35,023 nt of DNA from Acidimicrobiaceae bacterium (GCA_947456095.1 CANGPX010000010.1:1-35023); one strand, 5' to 3'; positions 6,107-14,966 are shown, counted from the first letter of the stretch. Notes: generated by a model not told the origin, from the letters alone. Numbers and translations are program-made.

Positions 6107-8365
6107 TTACTGGCGAGCAAGCGCCTCAGTCGATTCGGCTTCAGCTTGTGCCAGTTCTCGCTTTGATGGGGCGACAATGACTTCGACCAAACTCAGCGAG
6201 CCCCGATAGGGATTTGGAGCTTTGTAGCGCTCAGACACTGCGGAACCCGCGTCTTCAGCAATTGATGATCCAACAGATGAGATCACCCGCATGACCAGGT
6301 CAACCGGTGCCTCGGCGACCGCTACCCCATCGACGAGCACCGAGGCAATACCTGCCATGCCGGTGGTCCTCGTAATGCGAGCGCCAACGAGGTGGGAGCC
6401 CTCAGCTAACACCTCAGACTCGACAATGGTGTGGTTGCCAAACGCGTTGTAGTCAAAGACCACTCGCCCGGAATCAACAAATACCGACAGGCCAGCATTT
6501 TGCGTCCCGGTTGCGTAGATCACGCCACCGTCGCCTTGCTTGAAGTCAACATGCCCAACAACATCGAAGTTCCGTCCGCCGAGTGCTGCGCCAACTTGTG
6601 AAGGCATGGGAGACACCGGTGGGTAGTACCGGTAAATACGATCGAGCGGATGCGGACTCCGGTCGGCAAATCGAACACCAAAGAGCTCAATACCTCGGTC
6701 ATCGAGCGGCAGTACCCCATAGCGATCAGCTTCGGCAAACCACAAATCAATCAGCTCTTGCAACTTCTCTGGGTGAGACTTGGCCAAGTCATGGACCTCT
6801 GAGAAATCTTCATCGACGTGGTAGAGCTCCCAAGTGTCTTCGCTGAATGGCTGGTACTGATTGTGACGAGTCACAGCCTTCCAGCCATCAGCCCACAGGC
6901 CACGGTGGCCAAACATTTCGAAGTACTGGACCGAACGTGCTGGCGGAGCGTCAGCTTTGTCAAAGGTCGAGGCAAATGATTCACCAGCAACGGGCAACTG
7001 CTCAATACCGCGGTACACCTCTGGTGCTTTGACGCCAAGCAGGTCGTACACGGTGGCGGCAACGTCAACGGCGTGGGTGAATTGGTGGCGAACTTCGCCA
7101 GCAGCTGAGATCCCAGTAGGCCAGTGGACAATGAGCGGGACGTGCACTCCGCCTTCGTGGGTGTTTTGCTTGTACCACTTAAACGGCGTATTTCCAGCCT
7201 GTGCCCAACCCCAGGGGTAGTTGGTGTGACTGTTTGGTCCGCCAATGTCAGCAACATTGGCAATTGCTTCATCGGGAGTTTCCAAGATGCCGTTGAAGAA
7301 CTTCATTTCATGCATCACGCCGAAGGGGCCGCCTTCTTGGCTGGCGCCATTGTCGGCCATGACCATGATGATCGTGTTGTCAAGGCGACCAAGCGTTGCC
7401 AAGTCATCGAGCAAGCGGCCAAGTTGCGCATCGGTGTGATCCAAGAACGCGGCAAAGGCTTCTTGCATGGCGAGGCTGAGCCGCTTTTGATTGTCGGACA
7501 GCTCATCCCATGGCTCAACGCCAGGATTTCTTGGTGCGAGTTCTGTTCCTTGCGGCACGAGACCAAGGTCGAGCTGTCGAGCAAAGATGCGCGCTCGAGC
7601 CTCATCCCAACCAGCATCGAATCGGCCACGGTACTTGGCCAGATAGTCAGCTGGTGCTTGATGCGGGGCATGGGTTGCGCCGAAGGCCAAGTAGCAAAAG
7701 AACGGTCGGTCAGGTCGAATGGACACGGCGTCGTGGATGAACGAAATCGTGTGATCAATCAGGTCTTCTGAAAGGTGATAGCCCTCTTCGGCAGTTTTCG
7801 GTGGCTCAACACGGTGGTTGTCGTAAGTGATCTCAGGGTTGAATTGGTCTGTTTCGCCATCCATGAAGCCATAAAAGCGGTCAAAACCTCGGCTCAGCGG
7901 CCACTGATCAAAGGGGCCAGCCTGGGAAGCATCGCTCATCTGGCACAAGTGCCACTTGCCAATGGCGAACGTGGCGTAGCCCTCTTCTCGAAGAACTTCG
8001 GCCATGGTTGCCGCGGCACTCGTGATGTGGCCACGCATGTGCGGGAAACCAGTGTTGAAGTTTGAAATTCCTCGCATCCCAACGGTGTGGTGATTGCGTC
8101 CGGTGAGAATCGCTGCTCTTGTTGGGGAGCACAGCGGGGTGACGTGGAAGTTCGCATAACGGAGGCCACCGTTCGCGAGTCGGTCAAAATTGGGCGTATC
8201 AATATCAGACCCGTAACTTCCAAAGTGAGCAAAGCCCAAATCGTCAAGCACAACGACGATGACGTTTGGCGCCTCTTCTCCCGGGTGAGCAACAACCTCA
8301 AAGCTCGGGTTGGACTCAGCAACGGTGGTGCCAATCGTTCCGGTAAAGGTTTCGTTTCGAAGCAC
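6107..8365 (-). CDS. Arylsulfatase-type sulfatase (type I, formylglycine)
   Basis: A 752-residue hydrolase of sulfate esters. The sulfatase signature PLCSPTRAAILTGR is intact: Cys79 is the residue converted to formylglycine, followed by Pro81 and Arg83. Metal ligands include the N-terminal VVLDDLGF (two Asp) and VMADNGAS (Asp-Asn) about residue 335. The catalytic domain ends near residue 560. The remaining 190 residues form a beta-rich C-terminal region (GGVIYATGTQNAGLSVFVDSG). Overall length resembles the roughly 780-residue AtsA/AtsD enzymes of mycobacteria. There is no signal peptide, so it is probably cytoplasmic. The GTG start at 8365 is preceded by GAGGAG six bases upstream. It is divergent from a SulP permease and abuts the SDR-type gene stop-to-stop with no bases between. 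The modifying enzyme (FGE) is not in the window. Confidence 0.93.
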   Translation of the reverse strand: MLRNETFTGTIGTTVAESNPSFEVVAHPGEEAPNVIVVVLDDLGFAHFGSYGSDIDTPNFDRLANGGLRYANFHVTPLCSPTRAAILTGRNHHTVGMRGISNFNTGFPHMRGHITSAAATMAEVLREEGYATFAIGKWHLCQMSDASQAGPFDQWPLSRGFDRFYGFMDGETDQFNPEITYDNHRVEPPKTAEEGYHLSEDLIDHTISFIHDAVSIRPDRPFFCYLAFGATHAPHQAPADYLAKYRGRFDAGWDEARARIFARQLDLGLVPQGTELAPRNPGVEPWDELSDNQKRLSLAMQEAFAAFLDHTDAQLGRLLDDLATLGRLDNTIIMVMADNGASQEGGPFGVMHEMKFFNGILETPDEAIANVADIGGPNSHTNYPWGWAQAGNTPFKWYKQNTHEGGVHVPLIVHWPTGISAAGEVRHQFTHAVDVAATVYDLLGVKAPEVYRGIEQLPVAGESFASTFDKADAPPARSVQYFEMFGHRGLWADGWKAVTRHNQYQPFSEDTWELYHVDEDFSEVHDLAKSHPEKLQELIDLWFAEADRYGVLPLDDRGIELFGVRFADRSPHPLDRIYRYYPPVSPMPSQVGAALGGRNFDVVGHVDFKQGDGGVIYATGTQNAGLSVFVDSGRVVFDYNAFGNHTIVESEVLAEGSHLVGARITRTTGMAGIASVLVDGVAVAEAPVDLVMRVISSVGSSIAEDAGSAVSERYKAPNPYRGSLSLVEVIVAPSKRELAQAEAESTEALARQ

Positions 8366-8383
8366 AGGTTCTCCTCAACTCGC

Positions 8384-8667
8384 TCATCGAGCTTTCGCCA
8401 CTTGAGCATAGGCAACGCCGAAGACCTTCTTGATCTGCAACGAGACCTCGGCAAAATATCCCCTCGAGGTGTTAGCCAATTCGCGGCTGTGCTCTTCGTT
8501 CGCTGCCAGAGAAGGAAGCCTTGACCGTGACTTGACCGCAGTGCCCTGAACAATGGCAGGGCCGGAGTCAGCAAAGTTGCTATTTCGTCACGAACTTGCC
8601 ACTCAACGGTTACTCGACTTTGCCAGAATGCGACTGCTTGCGAAAGTGTGCAGGTCACTGTGTTCAC
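8384..8667 (-). pseudogene. Possible frameshifted small ORF upstream of the sulfatase
   Basis: The 335-base gap between the sulfatase and SulP starts holds coding-like sequence on the minus strand, but in two frames. From 8667 the frame reads VNTVTCTLSQAVAFWQ and on to about 8570. Then a different frame, open from 8586 to the TGA at 8384, reads SGPAIVQGTAVKSR and ends FGVAYAQVAKAR, with about 62% GC at third positions. That second frame has no canonical start near its beginning. It ends 18 bases before the sulfatase GTG, as an upstream operon gene would. Either a frameshift broke it, the two frames are unrelated, or this is only the divergent promoter region. I do not recognise the product. 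Confidence 0.3.
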
Positions 8668-8700
8668 ACTTCTTCCAGCCTTGATAACCGCGTCAGTGAG

Positions 8701-10344
8701 ATGATTCCAATGAAGTTCTTCGAAGCCGTTCGGATTCCGGGAATTCAGCCAAGGCGGGAACTTGCTGCGGGATTGACGCTCGGCGCTGTGTCGATCCCCA
8801 TCTCCATGGGCTATTCAACAATTGCCCATATGCCCCTCGCCACCGGCCTCTATGCAATGGTTCTGCCCGCAATTGTCTACGCCGCCCTTGGGAGTTCACG
8901 CCATCTGGTTCTCTCCGCCGATAGTGCGACCGCAGCGATCTTGGCAGCAGGATTGACCGGCCTTGCCCCATTCGAATCGCAAAACTATGTTGCCCTTGCT
9001 GGACTTGTTGCCGGCCTCACGGGTCTGTTTCTCCTCATCGCGCGCATTTTGAAACTCGGCTTCATCGCCAACTTCTTGTCAAAGACTTTGCTTATTGGGT
9101 TTCTCTTTGGAGTGGGAGTGACCGTTGCGATGAGTCAACTCCCAAAGATGCTTGGCATTTCCACAACGTCCAGCACTCCGGTGGCTGTCATTCGAGAACT
9201 CTCAGCACACGTGGAGTCGCTCTCGCTCCCAACTGTCGTGGTGAGTGCTTTGACCCTTGCCATCTTGCTGATAGGACGCAAACTGCAGCGGGGGCCAATT
9301 GAAGTCTTGGTTGTCGTGACGGGAATCGCAATCGCTGGACTCGGCTGGCTCCGACCATGGTCCATTGCCAGTGTTGGCACCTTGACGGGAGGACTTCCCC
9401 ATTTGGCCTGGCCGACCGTGCCACATGGCAAGTGGCCGCATCTGTTCATTGTTGCCCTCTCGCTTTCGATCGTTATTCTTGCCCAGAGCACCACCGTTGC
9501 TCGCTCGTATGCCATGCGCCATGGAGAGCGCATTGACCATGATCACGACCTTGTTGGGCTTGGTTTCTCAAATCTCGCCGCTATGGCCACTGGTGCGTTC
9601 GTCGTCAACAGCAGCGTGACCAAGACCGAACTTGGAGACCGGCTCGAGAGCCAGTCGCAGTGGCCATCGTTGATCAGTGCTGCACTTGCAGTATTTGTTT
9701 TGCTCCTCGCTCCTGGGCTGTTGTCGCAGCTACCGGCCTGCATTTTGGCAACGGTCGTGTTCTACATCGCTGTCTCGATGACCCATGTCTCCTCTCTCTT
9801 CGACATCTACCGTCGTCGCCCTGACGAGTTCGTCGTTGCCGTCATCACTGCCATTGCGGTGATCGCAATCGGTATTGAAGAGGGCATCTTGATTTCTGTC
9901 GTCTTGTGCTTGCTCAACCACATTCGCCACGGGTATCACCCAAAGACGGGTCTCGTTGCTCGTGATCACACTGGACACCTCGTCATGTTCCCGCTCAGCG
10001 AGCGAATGCAGGTTGAACCCGAGGTGTTTCTCTACCGGTTCCAATCCGCTCTCTACTATGCAAATGTCGAGCGGATGTTTGAAGAGGTTCGCCTTCTCTG
10101 CGACACCACTCCAGAGATTCGTTGCCTAGCGGTTGACCTTTCTGCCACGACAGACATCGACTACACGACTGGTCAAGTTCTTGGAGTACTTGCCAACTTC
10201 GTCGCAGACAGGCAGATTCATTTCGCCCTTCTCCATGCCGAACCTGAAGTCCAGAGTCAATTGGGCACTTCAGGGCTCACAGAAAGTGACTTCATTGAAT
10301 TTGACGCCGATCTCAGCGAATTGCTTTCGAAGTACTCGACCTAA
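8701..10344 (+). CDS. SulP family anion (sulfate) permease with STAS domain
   Basis: A 547-residue membrane transporter. The transmembrane half begins with RELAAGLTLGAVSIPISMGYSTIA and SSRHLVLSADSATAAIL, both typical of SulP transmembrane segments 1-3. It continues through about ten further hydrophobic segments (KTLLIGFLFGVGVTVAMSQ). The C-terminal cytoplasmic STAS domain covers about residues 440-545 (FLYRFQSALYYANVERMFEEV, then LAVDLSATTDIDYT). SulP proteins carry sulfate or related anions such as bicarbonate. The divergent sulfatase gene favours sulfate, which is inference. The track starts at 8596, but the extra 35 residues are cysteine-rich and unlike the family; ATG at 8701 or the in-frame ATG at 8710 is the likely start. 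Confidence 0.92.
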   Translation: MIPMKFFEAVRIPGIQPRRELAAGLTLGAVSIPISMGYSTIAHMPLATGLYAMVLPAIVYAALGSSRHLVLSADSATAAILAAGLTGLAPFESQNYVALAGLVAGLTGLFLLIARILKLGFIANFLSKTLLIGFLFGVGVTVAMSQLPKMLGISTTSSTPVAVIRELSAHVESLSLPTVVVSALTLAILLIGRKLQRGPIEVLVVVTGIAIAGLGWLRPWSIASVGTLTGGLPHLAWPTVPHGKWPHLFIVALSLSIVILAQSTTVARSYAMRHGERIDHDHDLVGLGFSNLAAMATGAFVVNSSVTKTELGDRLESQSQWPSLISAALAVFVLLLAPGLLSQLPACILATVVFYIAVSMTHVSSLFDIYRRRPDEFVVAVITAIAVIAIGIEEGILISVVLCLLNHIRHGYHPKTGLVARDHTGHLVMFPLSERMQVEPEVFLYRFQSALYYANVERMFEEVRLLCDTTPEIRCLAVDLSATTDIDYTTGQVLGVLANFVADRQIHFALLHAEPEVQSQLGTSGLTESDFIEFDADLSELLSKYST

Positions 10345-10425
10345 TCGACTCGAAGGTTCATCGCTGGCATCTTGACCTCAAGACTTTTGCCCGAGTGAGG
10401 AGTAGGTTGAAGGCAGTTCAAACCC

Positions 10426-10433
10426 GGGGGGGG
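10426..10433 (+). repeat. G8 homopolymer at the ribosome binding site of the secreted hydrolase gene
   Basis: A run of eight G residues ends four bases before the ATG at 10438 and occupies the position of the ribosome binding site. Tracts of this kind can change length by slippage, which would alter spacing and initiation strength. Confidence 0.6.
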
Positions 10434-10437
10434 CTTC

Positions 10438-12489
10438 ATGAGAAGAATTCGAACTTTTGCCATGGTTGGCGCGATGGCGAGCCTTTCGCTCATTTCGACT
10501 CCACTTGCTTTGAGTGGAGCGTCGGTGGCAGCTGACCCAGCGGTCAAGGGCTGCGATGTCTTAGTCACTGCCCCTGCGGGCCACGCCTGCATGCTGCCCT
10601 GGCCAAATGATGCGTTCACCGTTGCGGCAAAGACCCCAACTGGCCGCCGCATCAATATCTCGGCCACCCTTGATCCAGCGAACAAATCTGGCGTTCACGT
10701 CAATCCAAAGGCCCAGAACTTAAATGACGGCTTCTCGGCCGGCTCAGTCATCTTGGTGAAAGTTCCAGGACTTGATCTCTCCCGGAGCGGAATTGCTCCG
10801 TCAACCGACATTGGCGCATCACTTGCCAGTGATTCGCCGATTGTGCTGTTCGACACCGTGTCGCACACACGAGTTGCCTACTTTGCCGAACTCGATGCGC
10901 AGGCCGCAGCAACGCCTGATGAGCAGCTTCTCCTCATCCACCCAGCAGCAGCGCTGACTGAAGCGCATCGCTACGCAGTCGTCCTTCGAAATCTCAAAGA
11001 CGCCGAAGGTGCGGTCCTTCAGCCTCTGTCTTCGACGACGGCTGCATGGAATGCAACGGGAAGCAGTTCTGCCCGACTCCGCCACATCCAGTCCGTACTG
11101 CGAACTGATCTGAAGCCCATTCTTGGAAGTGCCATTCCTTATCTCGCTTGGGACTTCACCGTGATCTCGGCTCAGAGTTCATCGACGCCTGCACTCACCA
11201 TGCGCAACCTTGCCTACAAGTGGCTTGGCACGCATCACCTTGCTTATCAAGGCACGATGAAGACTTCTGCTGCGAACTTTGCACCTGCGTTCACGGTGAC
11301 CTCTTCAGTTGAGAACGGGGGAACCCGAGACATTCATGGCACCTTCCAAGTGCCCTTGTTCTTGAAGGACACCTCTGTATTTTCAGCAATGACGCTCGAC
11401 GGCAAGGGGCTCCCCGCCGTCAACGGATCAAAAACTTGGACGGCAAACTTCATCTGCGTCCTCCCGTCCACCCTCAATGCCGCAGGGCCAGCGATGCCAA
11501 CGGTGTACGGCCATGGGCTCCTCGGAAGTGCCGGTGAAGTCGAAGGAGGGTCGTTTCGGGCCGGCGTCGCTGCAAACATGATGGGCTGTGCAACGGACTG
11601 GGTTGGCATGTCGCAAAACGACATTTTGAATGTGGCTCGAAATCTCGCAAACATGTCGACGTTCTCAACGCAGACCGACCACATGCTGCAAGGACTCGTC
11701 AACATGCAGTTCTTAGGACGCCTCATCAATTCCCCAGCTGGCTTTGCCTCTGACACCCACTTCAAAGATGCCTCCAATCACCAATTGTTTAAATCCAACG
11801 ATTGTCACTTCATGGGCTACAGCCAAGGCGGCATCATGGGTGGTGCTGCATCGGCAATCTCAACCGAGTGGAGTCGAGTGATTTTGGGCGTCCCGGGCAT
11901 GAACTACGGAGGCTTGCTCCTCAATCGTTCAGTTGACTGGAATGCATTCTCCTCAGTCTTCAACCCTGCGTATCCGAATCCTGTCGACCAGCAGTTAGTG
12001 CTCCAATTTGCTCAAATGCTCTGGGACCGCGGCGAGAATGAGGGCTACGTCGCCCACTTGACTAGCCACCCCTACGCCGGGATGAAGGCCAAGCAGGTCT
12101 TTCTCATTGAGAACTATGGCGACCACCAAGTTTCCAACCAAGCAGGCGACATGTTGGCGAGAAGCATTGGGGCTAAGAATCACCAACCAGCCTATGACCC
12201 AAGTTTCCAAGGCGGCGCCCCAAGAGCTGACGTTCCCGTCACTGCTCAGTGGGGACTTTCGAAACTCGATCAGACGAAACCTGCACCAGCAGGTGTGGTG
12301 CTGTGGGACTACGGCACCCCAACTCCCCCAACGGTCAACCATGCTCCTGATGGTGCGCAGTATGGACAAGATCCGCACGGATTTGGACGAGGCAATACCT
12401 ACCTCATGACCCAGATCACGACGTTCATGGCCACTGGCATCATCCCGAACTTGTGTGGAAATGCCGCATGTCAGTCAACGACGCCGTAA
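10438..12489 (+). CDS. Secreted alpha/beta-hydrolase (lipase/esterase-like)
   Basis: A 683-residue exported protein. The N-terminus is a Sec signal peptide: RRIRTF, a hydrophobic core to about residue 27, then a likely cleavage after SVAA. The first half (about 35-330) is a beta-rich domain reminiscent of the N-terminal domains of large bacterial lipases. The second half is an alpha/beta-hydrolase domain. An oxyanion-type segment VYGHGLLGSAGE precedes the nucleophile elbow GYSQGG (Ser near residue 463). Possible acid and base residues lie in IENYGDHQVSN about residue 560, the usual His position. The substrate is probably an ester or lipid, but is not identified. The gene stands alone on the plus strand behind SulP, with a G8 run as its ribosome binding site. 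Confidence 0.75.
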   Translation: MRRIRTFAMVGAMASLSLISTPLALSGASVAADPAVKGCDVLVTAPAGHACMLPWPNDAFTVAAKTPTGRRINISATLDPANKSGVHVNPKAQNLNDGFSAGSVILVKVPGLDLSRSGIAPSTDIGASLASDSPIVLFDTVSHTRVAYFAELDAQAAATPDEQLLLIHPAAALTEAHRYAVVLRNLKDAEGAVLQPLSSTTAAWNATGSSSARLRHIQSVLRTDLKPILGSAIPYLAWDFTVISAQSSSTPALTMRNLAYKWLGTHHLAYQGTMKTSAANFAPAFTVTSSVENGGTRDIHGTFQVPLFLKDTSVFSAMTLDGKGLPAVNGSKTWTANFICVLPSTLNAAGPAMPTVYGHGLLGSAGEVEGGSFRAGVAANMMGCATDWVGMSQNDILNVARNLANMSTFSTQTDHMLQGLVNMQFLGRLINSPAGFASDTHFKDASNHQLFKSNDCHFMGYSQGGIMGGAASAISTEWSRVILGVPGMNYGGLLLNRSVDWNAFSSVFNPAYPNPVDQQLVLQFAQMLWDRGENEGYVAHLTSHPYAGMKAKQVFLIENYGDHQVSNQAGDMLARSIGAKNHQPAYDPSFQGGAPRADVPVTAQWGLSKLDQTKPAPAGVVLWDYGTPTPPTVNHAPDGAQYGQDPHGFGRGNTYLMTQITTFMATGIIPNLCGNAACQSTTP

Positions 12490-12530
12490 GCATTCACCGA
12501 ACCTTTCTCATCCTCGCCTAACTTCAAGGT

Positions 12531-12899
12531 ATGGAAAAGCCCTTCGTAGACCCACCAGCCAGCGATGCTCCAACCGAGCTCGTCATGATCGACCTCGTTG
12601 AAGGAAACGGACCAGTTGCGACCAAAGGCAACCAGGTCGAAGTGCACTACGTCGGCGTTTCATGGTCAACAGGCGAGCAGTTTGACGCCAGTTGGGACCG
12701 CGGGGAAACGTTCCGCTTTCCCCTTGGCGCAGGTCATGTGATCCAGGGCTGGGACCAAGGTGTTCAAGGCATGAAGGTCGGTGGACAACGACGACTCGAA
12801 ATCCCCGCTCACCTCGGCTACGGCGACCGTGGAGCACCACCGGTGATCCGTGGAGGCGAGACCTTGATCTTCATCGTCGACCTCATCAGCGTTCGCTGA
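12531..12899 (+). CDS. FKBP-type peptidyl-prolyl cis-trans isomerase
   Basis: A 122-residue single-domain FKBP without a signal peptide, so cytoplasmic. The fold's conserved elements are all present: VEVHYVGVSWSTGEQFDASW, FRFPLGAGHVIQGWDQGVQGM (the tryptophan that floors the prolyl pocket), RRLEIPAHLGYGDRG and LIFIVDLISV. The usual length is 108-125 residues. The TGA stop lies inside the only plausible initiation codon of the glycerate kinase (CTGA), so the two genes appear coupled. It is the second FKBP gene in the window. Confidence 0.95.
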   Translation: MEKPFVDPPASDAPTELVMIDLVEGNGPVATKGNQVEVHYVGVSWSTGEQFDASWDRGETFRFPLGAGHVIQGWDQGVQGMKVGGQRRLEIPAHLGYGDRGAPPVIRGGETLIFIVDLISVR

Positions 12900-13924
12900 A
12901 CCTCGAACGGGTAGTCCTCGCCCCGGACAAGTTCCGCGGGACCATCACTGCACCGAAGTTGGCCAGTGGAATTGCCGCGCATCTCGAGCGTCATGGCATC
13001 ACTTCGAAAAGTTTTCCCATGAGTGATGGCGGCGAAGGCTTTCTCGATGCCTTTTCCGGCGAGGAGTTCCTCGTTGAACTCAACGGACCACTTGGGGCAC
13101 CCATCAAAGCTCGGGCACTGTTGTGCGAAGCGAAGACTGGCGTGCTTGGCATTGTTGAATCAGCAGAAGCCATTGGACGGCAACTCGTTGTTCATCCAAC
13201 GAGTTCAATGGCGTTGCAAGCGAGTTCTCGCCCACTTGGTGACCTCCTTGCAGCGCTTCAACACGCTGGCGCCACTCAACTCCTCGTCGGTCTCGGTGGC
13301 TCGGCCACCACCGATGGTGGACAAGGAGTGTTCCAAGCCTTGGCCGAACACGGTGGGCTCACCGTTCCACTGACTGTTGCCTGTGACGTTGAGGTTCCCT
13401 ACCTCGGCGCCTTGGCATTTGCCCAACAAAAAGGCATTGCCGAGCGCGATCTTGCTCAAGTTGAACAGATGCTGCTTCACACAGCAGACCGCTTCGCGTT
13501 GGCCACAGGAATTGATCCAACCCCTCTCAGCGGAGCAGGTGCTGCCGGCGGAGTCGGCGGAGCGCTGTTGTGCCTTGGGGGCATTGCTGTGCCAGGTGCA
13601 GCACTCGTGGCTGAACAGTCAGGGCTCGGAGAAGCCCTGAAAGACGCCACCGTACTCATCACCGGAGAAGGCGCTCTCGACGCTACGAGTTTGCAGGGAA
13701 AAGTTGTTGGCCACTTACTGCGAACAGCACCACCATCGTGCGCAGTGATTGTTCTTGCTGGCAGCGCCAAGGGGTCAATCCTTTGCGACCTTGAGGCCCT
13801 GCGACCGGGTACGCGCGTGGTGGTGTTTGACCAAGCCGTCGAGACTGCTCACGCCCTCAACAGTCCGTTAACGGTCGCCACTGCACTCCTTGACGACATC
13901 TTTTGGCCAAGCAATTCTGATTGA
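12896..13924 (+). CDS. Glycerate kinase (GlxK/GarK family), non-canonical start
   Basis: A 342-residue enzyme that phosphorylates D-glycerate using ATP. The family N-terminus VVLAPDKFRGTITAPKLASGI is complete. MSDGGEGFLDAF, LLVGLGGSATTDGGQG (nucleotide/substrate loop), SGAGAAGGVGGALLCLGG and LITGEGALDATSLQGK follow in order. No ATG, GTG or TTG lies in frame between the FKBP-internal ATG at 12692 and VVLAPDKF. The nearest near-cognate codon is CTG at 12896, overlapping the FKBP stop as CTGA. The track's 410-residue version adds about 68 out-of-frame FKBP residues and is not credible as protein. CTG initiation, re-initiation after the FKBP stop, or a local sequencing error are the options. It is slightly short for the family (about 370). 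Confidence 0.85.
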   Translation: MNLERVVLAPDKFRGTITAPKLASGIAAHLERHGITSKSFPMSDGGEGFLDAFSGEEFLVELNGPLGAPIKARALLCEAKTGVLGIVESAEAIGRQLVVHPTSSMALQASSRPLGDLLAALQHAGATQLLVGLGGSATTDGGQGVFQALAEHGGLTVPLTVACDVEVPYLGALAFAQQKGIAERDLAQVEQMLLHTADRFALATGIDPTPLSGAGAAGGVGGALLCLGGIAVPGAALVAEQSGLGEALKDATVLITGEGALDATSLQGKVVGHLLRTAPPSCAVIVLAGSAKGSILCDLEALRPGTRVVVFDQAVETAHALNSPLTVATALLDDIFWPSNSD

Positions 13925-14010
13925 GGTTGCCGAAAGGCTCCTTTGTCGGCAATGCTGTTCAGTCGTGCGCCTACTCGAGGCGACGCAGAACGAAAAGAAG
14001 GAGTTGGGCC

Positions 14011-14913
14011 ATGGGCTTGCTCGACGGCAAAGTTGCAATCGTCACAGGTGCTGGACGCGGCATTGGACGCGAAGAGGCCATTCAGTTGGCCAAGAACGGT
14101 GCGAAGGTCGTCGTCAACGACGTTGGCGCTTCACTCCACGGTGGCGAAGGCGACATCACCCCCGCCCAAGAAGTTGTTGACACCATCATCGCCGCTGGTG
14201 GCGAAGCTGTGGTCAACGGCGACGACATCTCAACCTGGGCCGGTGGCAAGGGCGTCATTGAACAAGCGATTGACACCTACGGCTCCATGGACATCCTTGT
14301 CAACAACGCTGGTATCTTGCGCGACAAGATGAGCTTCAACATGGAAGAGTCTGACTGGGACGACGTCATTCGTGTCCACTTGAAAGGCCACTTCACCACC
14401 TCGCAGCACGCCGCCGTCTACTGGCGTGGCCGGGCCAAGGCCGGCGAAGCCGTCACTGGTCGCATTATTAACACCTCGTCTGAAGCTGGCCTCTTCGGCA
14501 GCGCCGGCCAAGCCAACTACGCAGCAGCCAAAGGTGGCATTGTTTCGCTCACCTGGGTGCTTGCCCGTGAACTTGAGCGTTTTGGCGTCACCGTCAACGC
14601 CATTGCCCCAAGGGCACGCACCCGCATGACCGAGACCGTCTTCACCGAGATGGCCAAGGGCGAAGAGGGCTTTGACAAGTTCGACCCTTCCCACATTGCC
14701 CAGCTCATCTGCTTCCTCGCCAGCCCAGAAGCTCACGACGTTTCCGGACAGGTCTTCGTGGTCTTCGGTGGCGACATCTGGGCCATGTCGGGCTTTCGTC
14801 CCGTTGGCGAGCTGCACCGTGACGCTGCATGGACCCCAGAAGAGCTCATTGCTGCCAAGGGTGATCTGTTCAAGACCCACGACTCCGGCATTGCGCCGTT
14901 TGCGTTCTTCTAA
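14011..14913 (+). CDS. Short-chain dehydrogenase, 3-hydroxyacyl-CoA dehydrogenase-like
   Basis: A 300-residue NAD(P)-dependent SDR. The cofactor motif is TGAGRGIGRE (about residue 13), the structural motif is NNAG, the catalytic serine is in INTSSEAG and the catalytic pair is YAAAK. The insertion NDVGASLHGGEGD after the second strand and the long C-terminal part resemble the dehydrogenase domain of the HSD17B4/FabG4-like multifunctional enzymes of beta-oxidation. That suggests a 3-hydroxyacyl-CoA substrate. The ATG at 14011 is preceded by AAGAAGGAG seven bases upstream; the longer track ORF adds an arginine-rich leader without support. A strong terminator follows. GC at third positions is higher than in neighbouring genes, which may mean strong expression. 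Confidence 0.88.
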   Translation: MGLLDGKVAIVTGAGRGIGREEAIQLAKNGAKVVVNDVGASLHGGEGDITPAQEVVDTIIAAGGEAVVNGDDISTWAGGKGVIEQAIDTYGSMDILVNNAGILRDKMSFNMEESDWDDVIRVHLKGHFTTSQHAAVYWRGRAKAGEAVTGRIINTSSEAGLFGSAGQANYAAAKGGIVSLTWVLARELERFGVTVNAIAPRARTRMTETVFTEMAKGEEGFDKFDPSHIAQLICFLASPEAHDVSGQVFVVFGGDIWAMSGFRPVGELHRDAAWTPEELIAAKGDLFKTHDSGIAPFAFF

Positions 14914-14934
14914 GCAACGTCGAAGCATTTCCAA

Positions 14935-14966
14935 CAAGACCCGGCCCCATCAGGGGCCGGGTCTTG
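14935..14966 (+). terminator. Strong intrinsic terminator after the SDR gene
   Basis: CAAGACCCGGCCCC-ATCA-GGGGCCGGGTCTTG forms a perfect 14-bp stem with a 4-base loop, starting 22 bases after the SDR stop. The T tract is short, as is common in Actinobacteria. Confidence 0.9.

Noticed and set aside
7124-7771. 215-residue plus-strand ORF inside the sulfatase
   Set aside because: Antisense to an intact sulfatase domain with a complete signature motif.
12692-12895. N-terminal extension of the glycerate kinase ORF
   Set aside because: This is the FKBP coding region read in another frame, Arg/Pro-rich and unlike any glycerate kinase.
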